A DNA stretch of 13,556 nucleotides from Lentisphaeria bacterium (GTDB lineage Bacteria; Verrucomicrobiota; Lentisphaeria; Oligosphaerales; Oligosphaeraceae), in NCBI GenBank assembly GCA_016303095.1, contig JAEDMH010000058.1:1-13556 (forward strand). The letters run 5' to 3'. Numbering within the stretch: the first letter of the stretch is position 1; every line of letters begins with the position of its first letter. The translations under genes were made by a program, and so were the position numbers. Of the stretch, positions 6,383 to 12,637 are shown piece by piece. The notes below the pieces were generated by a model that was not told the origin of the DNA, did not search any database, and saw nothing but the letters and a program-made list of their open reading frames with translations.

Positions 6383-8065
6383 CTAGCGGGGGGAGAAGGA
6401 GCGGAGGAGCTCCTGGGCGTGGGCCTTGGCGGCGGCGTCCTCCGGATTCGCCCCCAGCATCCGGGTGAGTTCCTCCACCCGTTCCTGGGGAGAGAGAAGG
6501 CGCACCCGGGTGACGGTGCGCTCCCCTTCCAGGCACTTTTCCACAAGGTATTGATGGTCTGCCGCGGCGGCGATGACCGGCAAATGGGTGATGGAGAAGA
6601 CCTGGTGCTCTTTGCCCAGGGCATGGAGTTCCTGGGCCACGGTGGAGGCGGTGCGCCCGCCAATGTTGGCGTCAATCTCGTCAAAGAGGAGCACGGGCAG
6701 ATCGTCCACCTGGGAGAGGACGGTTTTGATGGCCAGCATGACCCGGGCCACTTCTCCGGAGGAGGCGGCTTGGCGGAGAGGGGCCATGGGTTCTCCCTGG
6801 TTGGGGGCGAAGAGGAATTCCAGGGAGTCGGCGCCCTCCGGTCCCGGGGGGGCGGGGGAGAGGCGAGCCTGGAAGAGGGCTTTTTGAAAGCCCAGATGCT
6901 GGAGCTGCCGGGTGATGGCCTGGGAGAGCTCTTCCGCCCCTTGGCGGCGGCGAAGATGGAGGCGTTGGCAGATTTCCCCGTGGCGGCGTTCCGCGGTCTG
7001 GAGGGCGTCGGTCAGCCGGTCCAGTTCCTCCTTTCGGTTGCTGGCCCGTCGCAGTCGTTCCTGGAGCCTCTGGGCTCGGTCCAGTACATCTTGGAGGGTG
7101 GGGCCGTATCGACGTTTCAACTTCTGGATGCGGTCGATGCGTTGCTCCATCTCCTGGAGGGCTTCCTGGTCCAATTCCCGGGAGGCCCCATATTCCCCCA
7201 ATTCCACGCCCAATTCGCCCATTTCCTGGGAGAGGGTGTCCAGCCGCTGGAGAAAACCTTCTCCCTCTTCGGGATCCAGCCGGGCCAATTCCTCGGCCTG
7301 GCGAATCCAAGGAGCCAGGAGATCCACCAGGGAGTTCTCTCCCTGGGAGAGTCCTTGGGAGAGCATGCCAGCCAGCGTCTGGAGGCGGGCGGCATTGGCG
7401 GCCACCCGATGGCGCGCCAGAAGGGCCTCCTCCTCTCCGGGGGAGAGGGCGGCTTCCTGAATCTCCTGGAGCTGGTGGGAGAGCAATTCCTGCTCCTCCG
7501 GGGAAAGGGCTTCCTCCCGAAGGGCCTGGAGTTCCTTCTTCAGGGAAATCAGAGTGCCCCACTCCTGGCGAACCTCCTCCCGCAACGGGGTGTCGGTGCA
7601 GAAGAGATCCAGGAGATGGAGCTGGCGGGCGGGGGCGAGAAGGGAGTGGCTCTCATTGGGGCCATGGATGTCAATCAACGCCTCGCCAAATTCTTTCAGC
7701 AGGGCCGCCGTGACGGGCGCCCCGTTGATGAATGCCCGGGAGCCGCTGGGGGTGATGACCCGGCGCAAGAGAAGGCGCCCCTCTTCCCGGGGGGGAAGGG
7801 AGAGGGCTTCCAAACGCTGATCCAGCCAGCGGGAAAGGGCCGGATGCTCCTCCCCAAAGTGAAAAAAGCCGGAGACTTCGCAAGTCTCCGCCCCCCGACG
7901 AATGAGAGAGGCGGCCGCCCGCCCCCCCGATAAGAGGCGCAACGCCCCCAATACCAAAGACTTTCCTGCCCCCGTCTCCCCCGTGACCGCCAACAGCCCC
8001 GCCCCAAACTCCAGTTGGAGCTGGGGAACAAGCACCAGGTTGCGGATGTAAAGGGATTCCAGCAT
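6383..8065 (-). CDS. recN: DNA repair protein RecN (SMC-like ATPase)
   Basis: RecN acts in double-strand break repair and recombination as an SMC-like ATPase that tethers DNA. The 560-aa product shows Walker A GETGAGKS at 29-36, an ABC-signature-like SSGEVARVMLAIK from about 435, and Walker B LLFDEID at about 459-465, followed by the switch histidine region FSITHLPVIAAAADHQYLVEK. The middle is a long coiled-coil rich in Q, E, R and L. The length fits the family (about 550 aa). I chose the ATG at 8065 (MLESLYIRNLVLV), which matches the normal RecN N-terminus; the frame to 8125 adds a low-complexity stretch. There is no Shine-Dalgarno (TGTCCCCCTCCTTCC precedes the ATG), and a G/C hairpin lies seven bases upstream. 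It appears to head the recN-TPR-dnaG unit. Confidence 0.96.
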   Translation of the reverse strand: MLESLYIRNLVLVPQLQLEFGAGLLAVTGETGAGKSLVLGALRLLSGGRAAASLIRRGAETCEVSGFFHFGEEHPALSRWLDQRLEALSLPPREEGRLLLRRVITPSGSRAFINGAPVTAALLKEFGEALIDIHGPNESHSLLAPARQLHLLDLFCTDTPLREEVRQEWGTLISLKKELQALREEALSPEEQELLSHQLQEIQEAALSPGEEEALLARHRVAANAARLQTLAGMLSQGLSQGENSLVDLLAPWIRQAEELARLDPEEGEGFLQRLDTLSQEMGELGVELGEYGASRELDQEALQEMEQRIDRIQKLKRRYGPTLQDVLDRAQRLQERLRRASNRKEELDRLTDALQTAERRHGEICQRLHLRRRQGAEELSQAITRQLQHLGFQKALFQARLSPAPPGPEGADSLEFLFAPNQGEPMAPLRQAASSGEVARVMLAIKTVLSQVDDLPVLLFDEIDANIGGRTASTVAQELHALGKEHQVFSITHLPVIAAAADHQYLVEKCLEGERTVTRVRLLSPQERVEELTRMLGANPEDAAAKAHAQELLRSFSPR

Positions 8066-8072
8066 GGAAGGA

Positions 8073-8089
8073 GGGGGACAATGCCCCCC
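8073..8089 (-). promoter_or_regulatory. G/C hairpin just upstream of the recN start
   Basis: GGGGG (8073-8077) and CCCCC (8084-8088, with a sixth C at 8089) can pair around a six-base loop. In the minus-strand transcript the hairpin ends seven bases before the recN ATG, in the place where a ribosome binding site would normally be. Function unknown; it could affect recN initiation or be a chance product of G/C tracts. Confidence 0.3.
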
Positions 8090-8102
8090 AGATCCTCCCT
8101 CC

Positions 8103-8137
8103 TTCCCCCTGGACCGGAAAACCAAGGCCAGGGGGAA
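8103..8137 (-). terminator. Ten-base-pair hairpin between the isomerase gene and recN
   Basis: TTCCCCCTGG (8103-8112) and CCAGGGGGAA (8128-8137) are perfect complements around a 15-base loop. It lies 50 bases downstream of the isomerase-like gene on the minus strand and 38 bases before the recN start. A terminator for the upstream gene is the obvious reading, but no U-tract follows the stem. Confidence 0.4.
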
Positions 8138-8186
8138 ACCAGGGAGAGGAGGCCTGGGGAGGGTGGCTGCGTCGGCAGGAGAGAGC

Positions 8187-9002
8187 CTACCGGGTGCCTA
8201 GAGCCAGTCCGTTCCGGGTCATGAACTCGTAGCTCTGCTCCAGAGCCTTCCACATCTCCACGGAGCAGTAGTCCAATTCCACGATGACTCCCTCCACATG
8301 CTGGGGAGCCGCCTTCACCAGGTCGGGGATGGGCAGGGTGCCCGTGCCCAAGGGCAGCAATTCAATGGGCTGATCCAGCAGGCCATTCTTGTACCCCGTG
8401 TCCTCCCCCGCTTGCTTCTGCTGGCAAATCCCGTCCTTCATGTGCAACAGGACCGTGCGATCGGCAAATTTGTTCAGCATCTCCACGGCATTCTCCTTGC
8501 CGTAGTTGGTGGACCAGAAGCAGTCCAGCTGGAACTTCACGCCGGCAGGGATGAGATCCCGGTAGTGCTCGTAGGCGAGGCGTCCGTCCGCCATGCGGGC
8601 GAACTCGAACCAGTGGTTGTGCTGGAAGAGTTCATAGCCATTGCGGGAGAGGACCTCGTAGATCCGGGTGGTGTTCTCGGCGGTGGCCTTGATGGCCTCC
8701 TCGTCCTTGAAATCGTCGGGGCCATAGCCGCAGACAATCCGCTTCACTCCCAGCTCGTCGGCAATGTCCATGCACTCCCCCACGTTGTGAATGCCAGCGC
8801 ACCAGGGAGTGTGGCTGGAAATCATGTCCATGCCCAAATCTTGAATCCGCTTCCGGAACTCCCGGGGACGAATGTCAAAGAGGCCCGCGGGCTCCACCAG
8901 CATGAAACCGATCTCGGCAATTCTTTTGAGGACGGCATCAAAGTCTTTGGCGGCATCCTGACGAACAGAATACAACTGAACACCTAGGGGTTTGGGAGTC
9001 AT
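8187..9002 (-). CDS. Sugar phosphate isomerase/epimerase-like TIM-barrel protein
   Basis: The 271-aa product belongs to the xylose isomerase-like TIM-barrel superfamily (AP_endonuc_2 type), whose members isomerise or epimerise sugars, inositols or hydroxypyruvate with a divalent metal. The opening GVQLYSVRQDAAKDFDAVLKRI with a following IGFMLVEPAG is typical. Likely metal ligands on the successive strands are E133 (NHWFEF), D160 (FQLDCFWS), H187 (LLHMKDG) and E242 (VIVELDY). There is no signal peptide, so the protein is cytoplasmic. The substrate cannot be told from sequence. The start at 9002 has an AGGAA Shine-Dalgarno eight bases upstream. The gene stands alone, with 121 bases before recN and 373 bases of non-coding DNA on its upstream side. 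Confidence 0.87.
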   Translation of the reverse strand: MTPKPLGVQLYSVRQDAAKDFDAVLKRIAEIGFMLVEPAGLFDIRPREFRKRIQDLGMDMISSHTPWCAGIHNVGECMDIADELGVKRIVCGYGPDDFKDEEAIKATAENTTRIYEVLSRNGYELFQHNHWFEFARMADGRLAYEHYRDLIPAGVKFQLDCFWSTNYGKENAVEMLNKFADRTVLLHMKDGICQQKQAGEDTGYKNGLLDQPIELLPLGTGTLPIPDLVKAAPQHVEGVIVELDYCSVEMWKALEQSYEFMTRNGLALGTR

Positions 9003-9183
9003 GGCAACGTTTCCTGGAGAGAAAAGAGAGGTTGGGACACGTCAATCTCCCTCTCTGAGGGAGAACGCCGGGTACTGTAAGCGACATACGCCTTTTTTCC
9101 CTTCCCTCTCCCGGAAAATCCTTGGAGCCCGCGCAAAGAAAAACACGGCTCGGATACAGAGAATCCAGGGCAGGGCTTGCGGT

Positions 9184-9222
9184 CTTTTCCCCCCCCTCCT
9201 GGCGTGCCAGGGGAGGGAAAAG
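9184..9222. repeat. Large near-perfect hairpin flanked by T and A runs
   Basis: CTTTTCCC (9184-9191) pairs with GGGAAAAG (9215-9222), and CCTGGC (9198-9203) pairs with GCCAGG (9206-9211). The two stems are joined by an asymmetric internal loop of C residues. On either strand the U-rich side lies 5' of the stem, so it does not look like an intrinsic terminator. It sits in the leader side of the isomerase gene or the trailer of the RRM gene. Confidence 0.45.
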
Positions 9223-9286
9223 AAAAAGCCCGCCCCCCTTTCCCGTCCCATGGAACTGGGAGGGAGGAGGGGACAGGCTTAGGGGA

Positions 9287-9310
9287 AACCAGGCGGTTTC
9301 CTTCCTGGTT
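9287..9310 (-). terminator. Possible terminator of the RRM gene
   Basis: AACCAGG (9287-9293) and CCTGGTT (9304-9310) form a seven-base-pair stem with a ten-base loop, 66 bases after the stop of the RRM gene on the minus strand. The stem is followed on that strand by only a short TTTCCCC, so termination would be weak or protein-assisted. Confidence 0.35.
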
Positions 9311-9375
9311 CGCGACAGAGAAAGTGCGACGGAGTTCTCTGGCGGGGACGAACCGTGGTCCGTCCGTGGGGCGGG

Positions 9376-9669
9376 TTAGCGGTTGTATCCCATTCCGCCG
9401 TGGGGACGGGGCCCCCGGGGTTCCCGGGGCTTCGCCTCGTTGACGGTCAAGGTGCGGCCATGGTCTTCCTTGCCGTTCATCCCGTCGATGGCGGCCTGGG
9501 CCTCCGCATCATCCGCCATCTCCACAAAGCCGAAGCCCTTGGAGCGGCCGGTGTCGCGGTCGGTGATGACCCGAGCGGAATCCACCTTGCCGAACTGGGA
9601 GAAGATTTCGTTGAGTTCAGCGTCGGTGACCGCATAGCTCAGGTTGCCAACGTAAAGATTTTTGCCCAT
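9376..9669 (-). CDS. Small RRM-type RNA-binding protein
   Basis: The 97-aa product is a single RNA recognition motif with a short basic, glycine- and proline-containing tail. RNP2 is LYVGNL at 5-10 and RNP1 is KGFGFVEM at 44-51, with the aromatic residues that stack on RNA bases intact. Such stand-alone RRM proteins occur in cyanobacteria and several other bacterial phyla, often cold- or stress-responsive, and bind single-stranded RNA in the cytoplasm. The tail (PREPRGPRPHGGMGYNR) is like the RG-rich tails of plant and cyanobacterial members. The start at 9669 is the only methionine before RNP2. The upstream sequence has no clear Shine-Dalgarno. A good promoter lies about 230 bases upstream, so the transcript should have a long leader. 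Confidence 0.93.
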   Translation of the reverse strand: MGKNLYVGNLSYAVTDAELNEIFSQFGKVDSARVITDRDTGRSKGFGFVEMADDAEAQAAIDGMNGKEDHGRTLTVNEAKPREPRGPRPHGGMGYNR

Positions 9670-9725
9670 GTGATTTCTTTGGATTACTCCGGATCAGGTT
9701 CTCTTGTCCCAAATGCTTTCTGAAG

Positions 9726-9743
9726 CTCCCTTCCAGAAGGGAG
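9726..9743 (-). promoter_or_regulatory. Hairpin in the long leader of the RRM gene
   Basis: CTCCCTT (9726-9732) and AAGGGAG (9737-9743) form a seven-base-pair stem with a four-base loop, 57 bases before the RRM start. It lies within the predicted untranslated leader and could affect folding of that RNA. No known riboswitch is recognised in the leader. Confidence 0.4.
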
Positions 9744-9900
9744 TGGTTGATCTTTCCCGGGGACAATGACAGGAGGAAAGGAGCCTTGTGGCCCAATCGG
9801 GAGAACGTGGCGGAGAGAAGGGAGGCGGGAAGACAGGCCGGAAAAGACACGTCTGGTTCTCAATTCCCTCTGACGGGGGTTCTTTCGACTAACAGGGGAA

Positions 9901-9928
9901 AGTATATCAAAAACGGGGGAAATTTCAA
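9901..9928 (-). promoter_or_regulatory. Sigma70-like promoter of the RRM gene
   Basis: On the minus strand TTGAAA (9928-9923) and TATACT (9906-9901) are separated by 16 bases, five of six matches to each box. It is the best promoter in the window. Transcription should begin near 9894, giving a leader of about 225 bases before the ATG at 9669. No other minus-strand gene lies between promoter and RRM gene. Confidence 0.7.
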
Positions 9929-9993
9929 GGGTTTCCGCAAAAAAAATCCCATTTCCTTTGGATAAATCTTGGCCCCCCATGGGAGGGGGCGTC

Positions 9994-10025
9994 AAGCATT
10001 CCCCCAAAAATAAGGGGGAATGCTT
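9994..10025 (-). terminator. Perfect 12-bp hairpin after the SUI1 operon
   Basis: AAGCATTCCCCC (9994-10005) and GGGGGAATGCTT (10014-10025) are perfect complements around an eight-base A/T loop. On the minus strand it lies about 95 bases after the stop of the SUI1 gene and before the RRM promoter, so it fits as the end of the trxB-trxA-CpXC-SUI1 transcript. No U-tract follows on either strand. A second stem, GCCCCC/GGGGGC at 9972-9990, comes directly after it. The two stems could end transcription or protect the 3' end of the mRNA. The rest of 9929-10120 shows no gene. Confidence 0.5.
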
Positions 10026-10120
10026 CGGGATAAGGGAAAAAATGCACCGGACAAATCCCCATGAAATCCCAGGGTTTTATTGTAAACTCACGACAGGTTT
10101 GGACAACTCTTATGAGGCTG

Positions 10121-10606
10121 TCAAGGGCAGGCGAAGCCTTCCTGGGCGAACCACCGGGTTGCCCGCAGGATTTGGTCTCCCTGAAGTTCCAAGGTGCCTT
10201 CCACGAATCTGGCGCCAATGCCCAGAGCTTCCTTCACCCGGGAGCAGAGGGCCATTTGTTCGGCCAATTCCAGGCCCTGGAGCCCCTGGACGCATGTGAC
10301 GGTCTTGCCTCCCCGTCCCTTTCGCCGGAGCTGGAAGGAGAGCTTGTGGCGTTTTGCGGGGGCGTTTCCTTGGGGGGAGCCTCCCAGGGTGATGGGGTCT
10401 GCCTCCCCGAAGGCCTTCAGGAGAGCTTGGTCTTCGGGGGAGAGGGCCTGTCGCCGCAGCTCTTCCGGGGAGGGGGGCGGCGGCGGCGGGGGCGGGGGTT
10501 TGACGGGCTCTGGCAGCTCCACTTTCAGATCCAGGAAGGGATTGTTCCAGTTTTGCTCCGTCAGGGCGGACTTGGGTTCGCCGTTCTGGGGTTTCTTTCG
10601 TTTCAT
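10121..10606 (-). CDS. SUI1-domain translation initiation factor-like protein (YciH/eIF1-like)
   Basis: The C-terminal half (about 88-161) is a SUI1/eIF1 domain: RRKGRGGKTVTCVQGL at 94-109, a helix around EQMALCSRVKEALGIGA, and the closing strand EGTLELQGD at 136-144. Bacterial SUI1 proteins (YciH) are thought to bind the small ribosomal subunit and affect start-site fidelity. The N-terminal half is a flexible linker with nine consecutive prolines (37-45). These should need EF-P for translation, and their C-run DNA gives a G-tract block on the other strand. The start at 10606 has AGGAA five bases upstream and overlaps the stop of the CpXC gene as ATGA, so the two are translationally coupled. 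It is the last gene of the trx operon. Confidence 0.9.
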   Translation of the reverse strand: MKRKKPQNGEPKSALTEQNWNNPFLDLKVELPEPVKPPPPPPPPPSPEELRRQALSPEDQALLKAFGEADPITLGGSPQGNAPAKRHKLSFQLRRKGRGGKTVTCVQGLQGLELAEQMALCSRVKEALGIGARFVEGTLELQGDQILRATRWFAQEGFACP

Positions 10607-11292
10607 GACGTTTCCTGGGCAAGGGTCTGATAGAGGAGATCCACGTCCACCCGGCAGCCGGGAAAGCAGCGGTCCAATTCCCGCTGGAGGGAGGGGTTGA
10701 GGTGGATTTCCTCCTTCAGGGCGTCGAATTCCTGGCGTGGCACCTGAAGGAGGCGGATCGGTCTGCCCAGCTTGCGGTCGTAGACCAGGAACACCAGGCG
10801 ATCCTCCTCTTTTTGTCCGAAATCAAAGAGAAGGCGATGGCGGGAAGGGGAGAGGCTGGCCTCCTCTCCCGCTCCTCCCTGGAAGAGCTGATATTTGGCG
10901 AACTCCACCACCCGGTCGTCCAGATTTCGCTTGTGGAGGAAGATCTTCTCCAGGAAATCCTGTCTGGTGAAGACCAGGCGGGCGACGGGGCGCTGGACAT
11001 TCTGGCTTCTGGCCACCTCGGTGACCGCCTCGTCCAATTGGAGCGCCAGGCTTTTGGCCTGTTCTTCGGGGAGGGGCTTGGGTTCCTGGGTCAGGAGAAA
11101 AGGCCGGCGGGAATCCCGGTAGACCAGGCGCACCGGCACATTCAGCACCTGTTGGCACTGGGGGCAGGGGGCGCAATTCAGGGTGCCCCGCAGCAAGGCC
11201 TCCTCGTGGGCGTCCCCTGGGGTCAGGGAGGTGACGGGCGTGAAGGAGAAGCGATGCCCGCAATGGGGACACTGGAGGGTGGCGACAGGCAT
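10603..11292 (-). CDS. CpXC-domain zinc-ribbon protein
   Basis: The 229-aa product starts with CPHC (8-11) and has a second knuckle CPQC at 43-46, preceded by C40. The pairs, with the text LRGTLNCAPCPQC in between, match the CpXC domain, a zinc ribbon of unknown function found widely in bacteria. The C-terminal two thirds have no cysteine pairs, and a helical middle part (EEQAKSLALQLDEAVTEVA). CpXC function is not established; zinc-dependent binding to protein or nucleic acid is an inference. No signal peptide, so cytoplasmic. The start at 11292 lies 13 bases after the trxA stop in a C-only-like spacer (CCCCGCCTCCCCC) with no Shine-Dalgarno, so it may rely on translational coupling to trxA. 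Its stop overlaps the SUI1 start. Confidence 0.85.
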   Translation of the reverse strand: MPVATLQCPHCGHRFSFTPVTSLTPGDAHEEALLRGTLNCAPCPQCQQVLNVPVRLVYRDSRRPFLLTQEPKPLPEEQAKSLALQLDEAVTEVARSQNVQRPVARLVFTRQDFLEKIFLHKRNLDDRVVEFAKYQLFQGGAGEEASLSPSRHRLLFDFGQKEEDRLVFLVYDRKLGRPIRLLQVPRQEFDALKEEIHLNPSLQRELDRCFPGCRVDVDLLYQTLAQETS

Positions 11293-11305
11293 GGGGGAGG
11301 CGGGG

Positions 11306-11617
11306 TTACTTCAGGGCGTCCAGGAGGGTGGAGAGCTGCTGCACCCCCACAAACTCCTTCACCTTCTGCCCGTCCCGGAAGACCAGAAGGGTGGGGATGG
11401 AGAGGACATTGAAGCGCATGGCCAGACCGGCCTGCTCGTCTACGTTGACCTGGGCGATCTGGGCTCCGGTGGCGGCCAGTTCCTCCAGACCGTCCTTCAG
11501 GATTTTGCCCTGCATGCGGCAGGGGCCGCACCAGGTGGCCCAGAAGTCCACCAGCCAGGTGCCTTGAGCAATGGTTTCTTGGAATTTTTCTGCCGTGAGA
11601 TGTTGAATTTCAGCCAT
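11306..11617 (-). CDS. trxA: Thioredoxin
   Basis: Cytoplasmic dithiol-disulfide reductant of 103 aa, the usual length. It has the canonical active site WCGPC at 29-33 after VDFWAT, the conserved cis-proline in SIPTL (P75) and the closing QLSTLLDAL helix. No signal peptide. The start at 11617 has a strong AAGGAG Shine-Dalgarno eight bases upstream. It lies 48 bases after the stop of the reductase-like gene, its natural partner, and 13 bases before the CpXC gene. Confidence 0.97.
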   Translation of the reverse strand: MAEIQHLTAEKFQETIAQGTWLVDFWATWCGPCRMQGKILKDGLEELAATGAQIAQVNVDEQAGLAMRFNVLSIPTLLVFRDGQKVKEFVGVQQLSTLLDALK

Positions 11618-11665
11618 GGTCGATTCTCCTTGAGAAGGGCGGGAAGAGGGGGAAGGAAGAGGGGA

Positions 11666-12613
11666 TTAGGGCTGGGGAGGCGAGGGGGGCAGGGAGCGGA
11701 GATATTCTGCCGCATCCATGCCAGCCATAGCTCCCGTGGCTGCGGCGATGACGGCCTGCTTATAGATGGGGTCGGTGCAGTCCCCGGCGGCGAAGACTCC
11801 TGCCAGATTGGTGGAGGTGCGCGGGGGAGAAACGCGCTTAATATATCCGTCTGGGGTAAGGGCAACCCCGGTTTTCTCCAGGAGGGCTGTGTCCGGCTCG
11901 AAACCCAGAGCCAGGAAAAGTCCCTGGGCGGGCAGGGTGGTGGTTTCCCCGGAGGAGGTATCCTGGAGCAGGAGTCCCGTCATGTGCCCTGCCTCGTCCT
12001 CCCGGGTTTCCAGAACCCGGGTGTGGAGATGGAGCGCCAGGGCGGGATGCTGGAGCAGTCTTTCCCTGAGGATCTGGGGTCCCTTCAGTTCCTGGGCAGG
12101 CACCAGGAGATGGAGACGTTCCACCAGTCCGCAGAGGAAGAGGGCCTCGTTGAGGGCGGCGCTGCCATTGCCGGCCAGGGCGATGGTCTTTCCCTTGTAG
12201 AAATGGCCATCGCAGGTGGCGCAGAAGGAGACGTTCTTCCCCTGGAGTTTCCCCCGGTTTTCCGGCTGGCGGTGGCGTGCGCCGATGGCGAGGATGACGG
12301 CGCGGCTCTGCAGGGTGGAGCCGTCGTCCAGCACGAGGGTTTTCACCGGGGTGTCCAGGGTCACTTCCCGGGCGGTGTGGAAGAGGAGGCGCGCCCCCAG
12401 GCGCTCCGCCTGCTGCAGCATGGCGTCCATCAGGTCGAAGCCGGAGACGGGCTGGGGAAAGCCCGGGTAGTTCTCGATTTTCGGGGTTTGGGTCAGGAGT
12501 CCTCCCGGGAGGCTTCCCGCCAAGAGGATGGGGCGATATCCGGCCCGGGCGGCGTAGATTGCGGCGGCGCAGCCGGCGGGGCCGGATCCAAGGATGACCA
12601 GATCTTCCATCAT
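11666..12613 (-). CDS. trxB: Thioredoxin reductase-like flavoprotein with atypical NAD(P) motif
   Basis: The 315-aa product has the fold order of low-molecular-weight thioredoxin reductases: FAD-binding GSGPAG at 9-14, GGLLTQTPKIENYPGF, redox-active CATC at 131-134, and the second FAD motif GVFAAGDCTD at 272-281. It should reduce the adjacent thioredoxin. The pyridine-nucleotide domain is altered: the glycine motif reads AGNGSAALNEA (147-157), with GNG where GGG is usual. The HRRxxxR stretch that binds the NADPH phosphate is replaced by LVPAQELKG (170-178). A different donor (NADH, ferredoxin or another flavin) is plausible. Two adjacent ATGs (12613 and 12610) precede the FAD motif; there is no Shine-Dalgarno, only CACCCCCCACCTCTGCCCC. 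The much longer upstream frame is antisense to tonB and is not used. Confidence 0.9.
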   Translation of the reverse strand: MMEDLVILGSGPAGCAAAIYAARAGYRPILLAGSLPGGLLTQTPKIENYPGFPQPVSGFDLMDAMLQQAERLGARLLFHTAREVTLDTPVKTLVLDDGSTLQSRAVILAIGARHRQPENRGKLQGKNVSFCATCDGHFYKGKTIALAGNGSAALNEALFLCGLVERLHLLVPAQELKGPQILRERLLQHPALALHLHTRVLETREDEAGHMTGLLLQDTSSGETTTLPAQGLFLALGFEPDTALLEKTGVALTPDGYIKRVSPPRTSTNLAGVFAAGDCTDPIYKQAVIAAATGAMAGMDAAEYLRSLPPSPPQP

Positions 12614-12637
12614 GGGGCAGAGGTGGGGGGTGTCGGT

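Larger units (their letters stand above)
9003..9375 (-). other. Non-coding spacer between the RRM gene and the isomerase-like gene
   Basis: No credible gene is present; open frames here are short and low in complexity. The spacer holds three inverted repeats: CTCCCTC/GAGGGAG at 9047-9063 (seven base pairs, three-base loop) in the isomerase leader, and the two hairpins listed separately. I could not identify a convincing promoter for the isomerase gene, and the polypurine and polypyrimidine runs make chance matches likely. Confidence 0.5.

Noticed and set aside
5401..6468. 355-aa plus-strand frame opposite the TPR lipoprotein gene
   Set aside because: Antisense to dnaG, the TPR lipoprotein and recN, all with clear features; no ribosome binding site.
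6362..7933. 523-aa plus-strand frame opposite recN
   Set aside because: Antisense shadow from GC-rich codon bias; recN on the other strand has all its ATPase motifs, and this frame has no start signal or recognisable domain.
9003..9375. Possible small RNA gene in the spacer
   Set aside because: Hairpins are present, but I could not find a convincing promoter and terminator pair, so no RNA gene is called.
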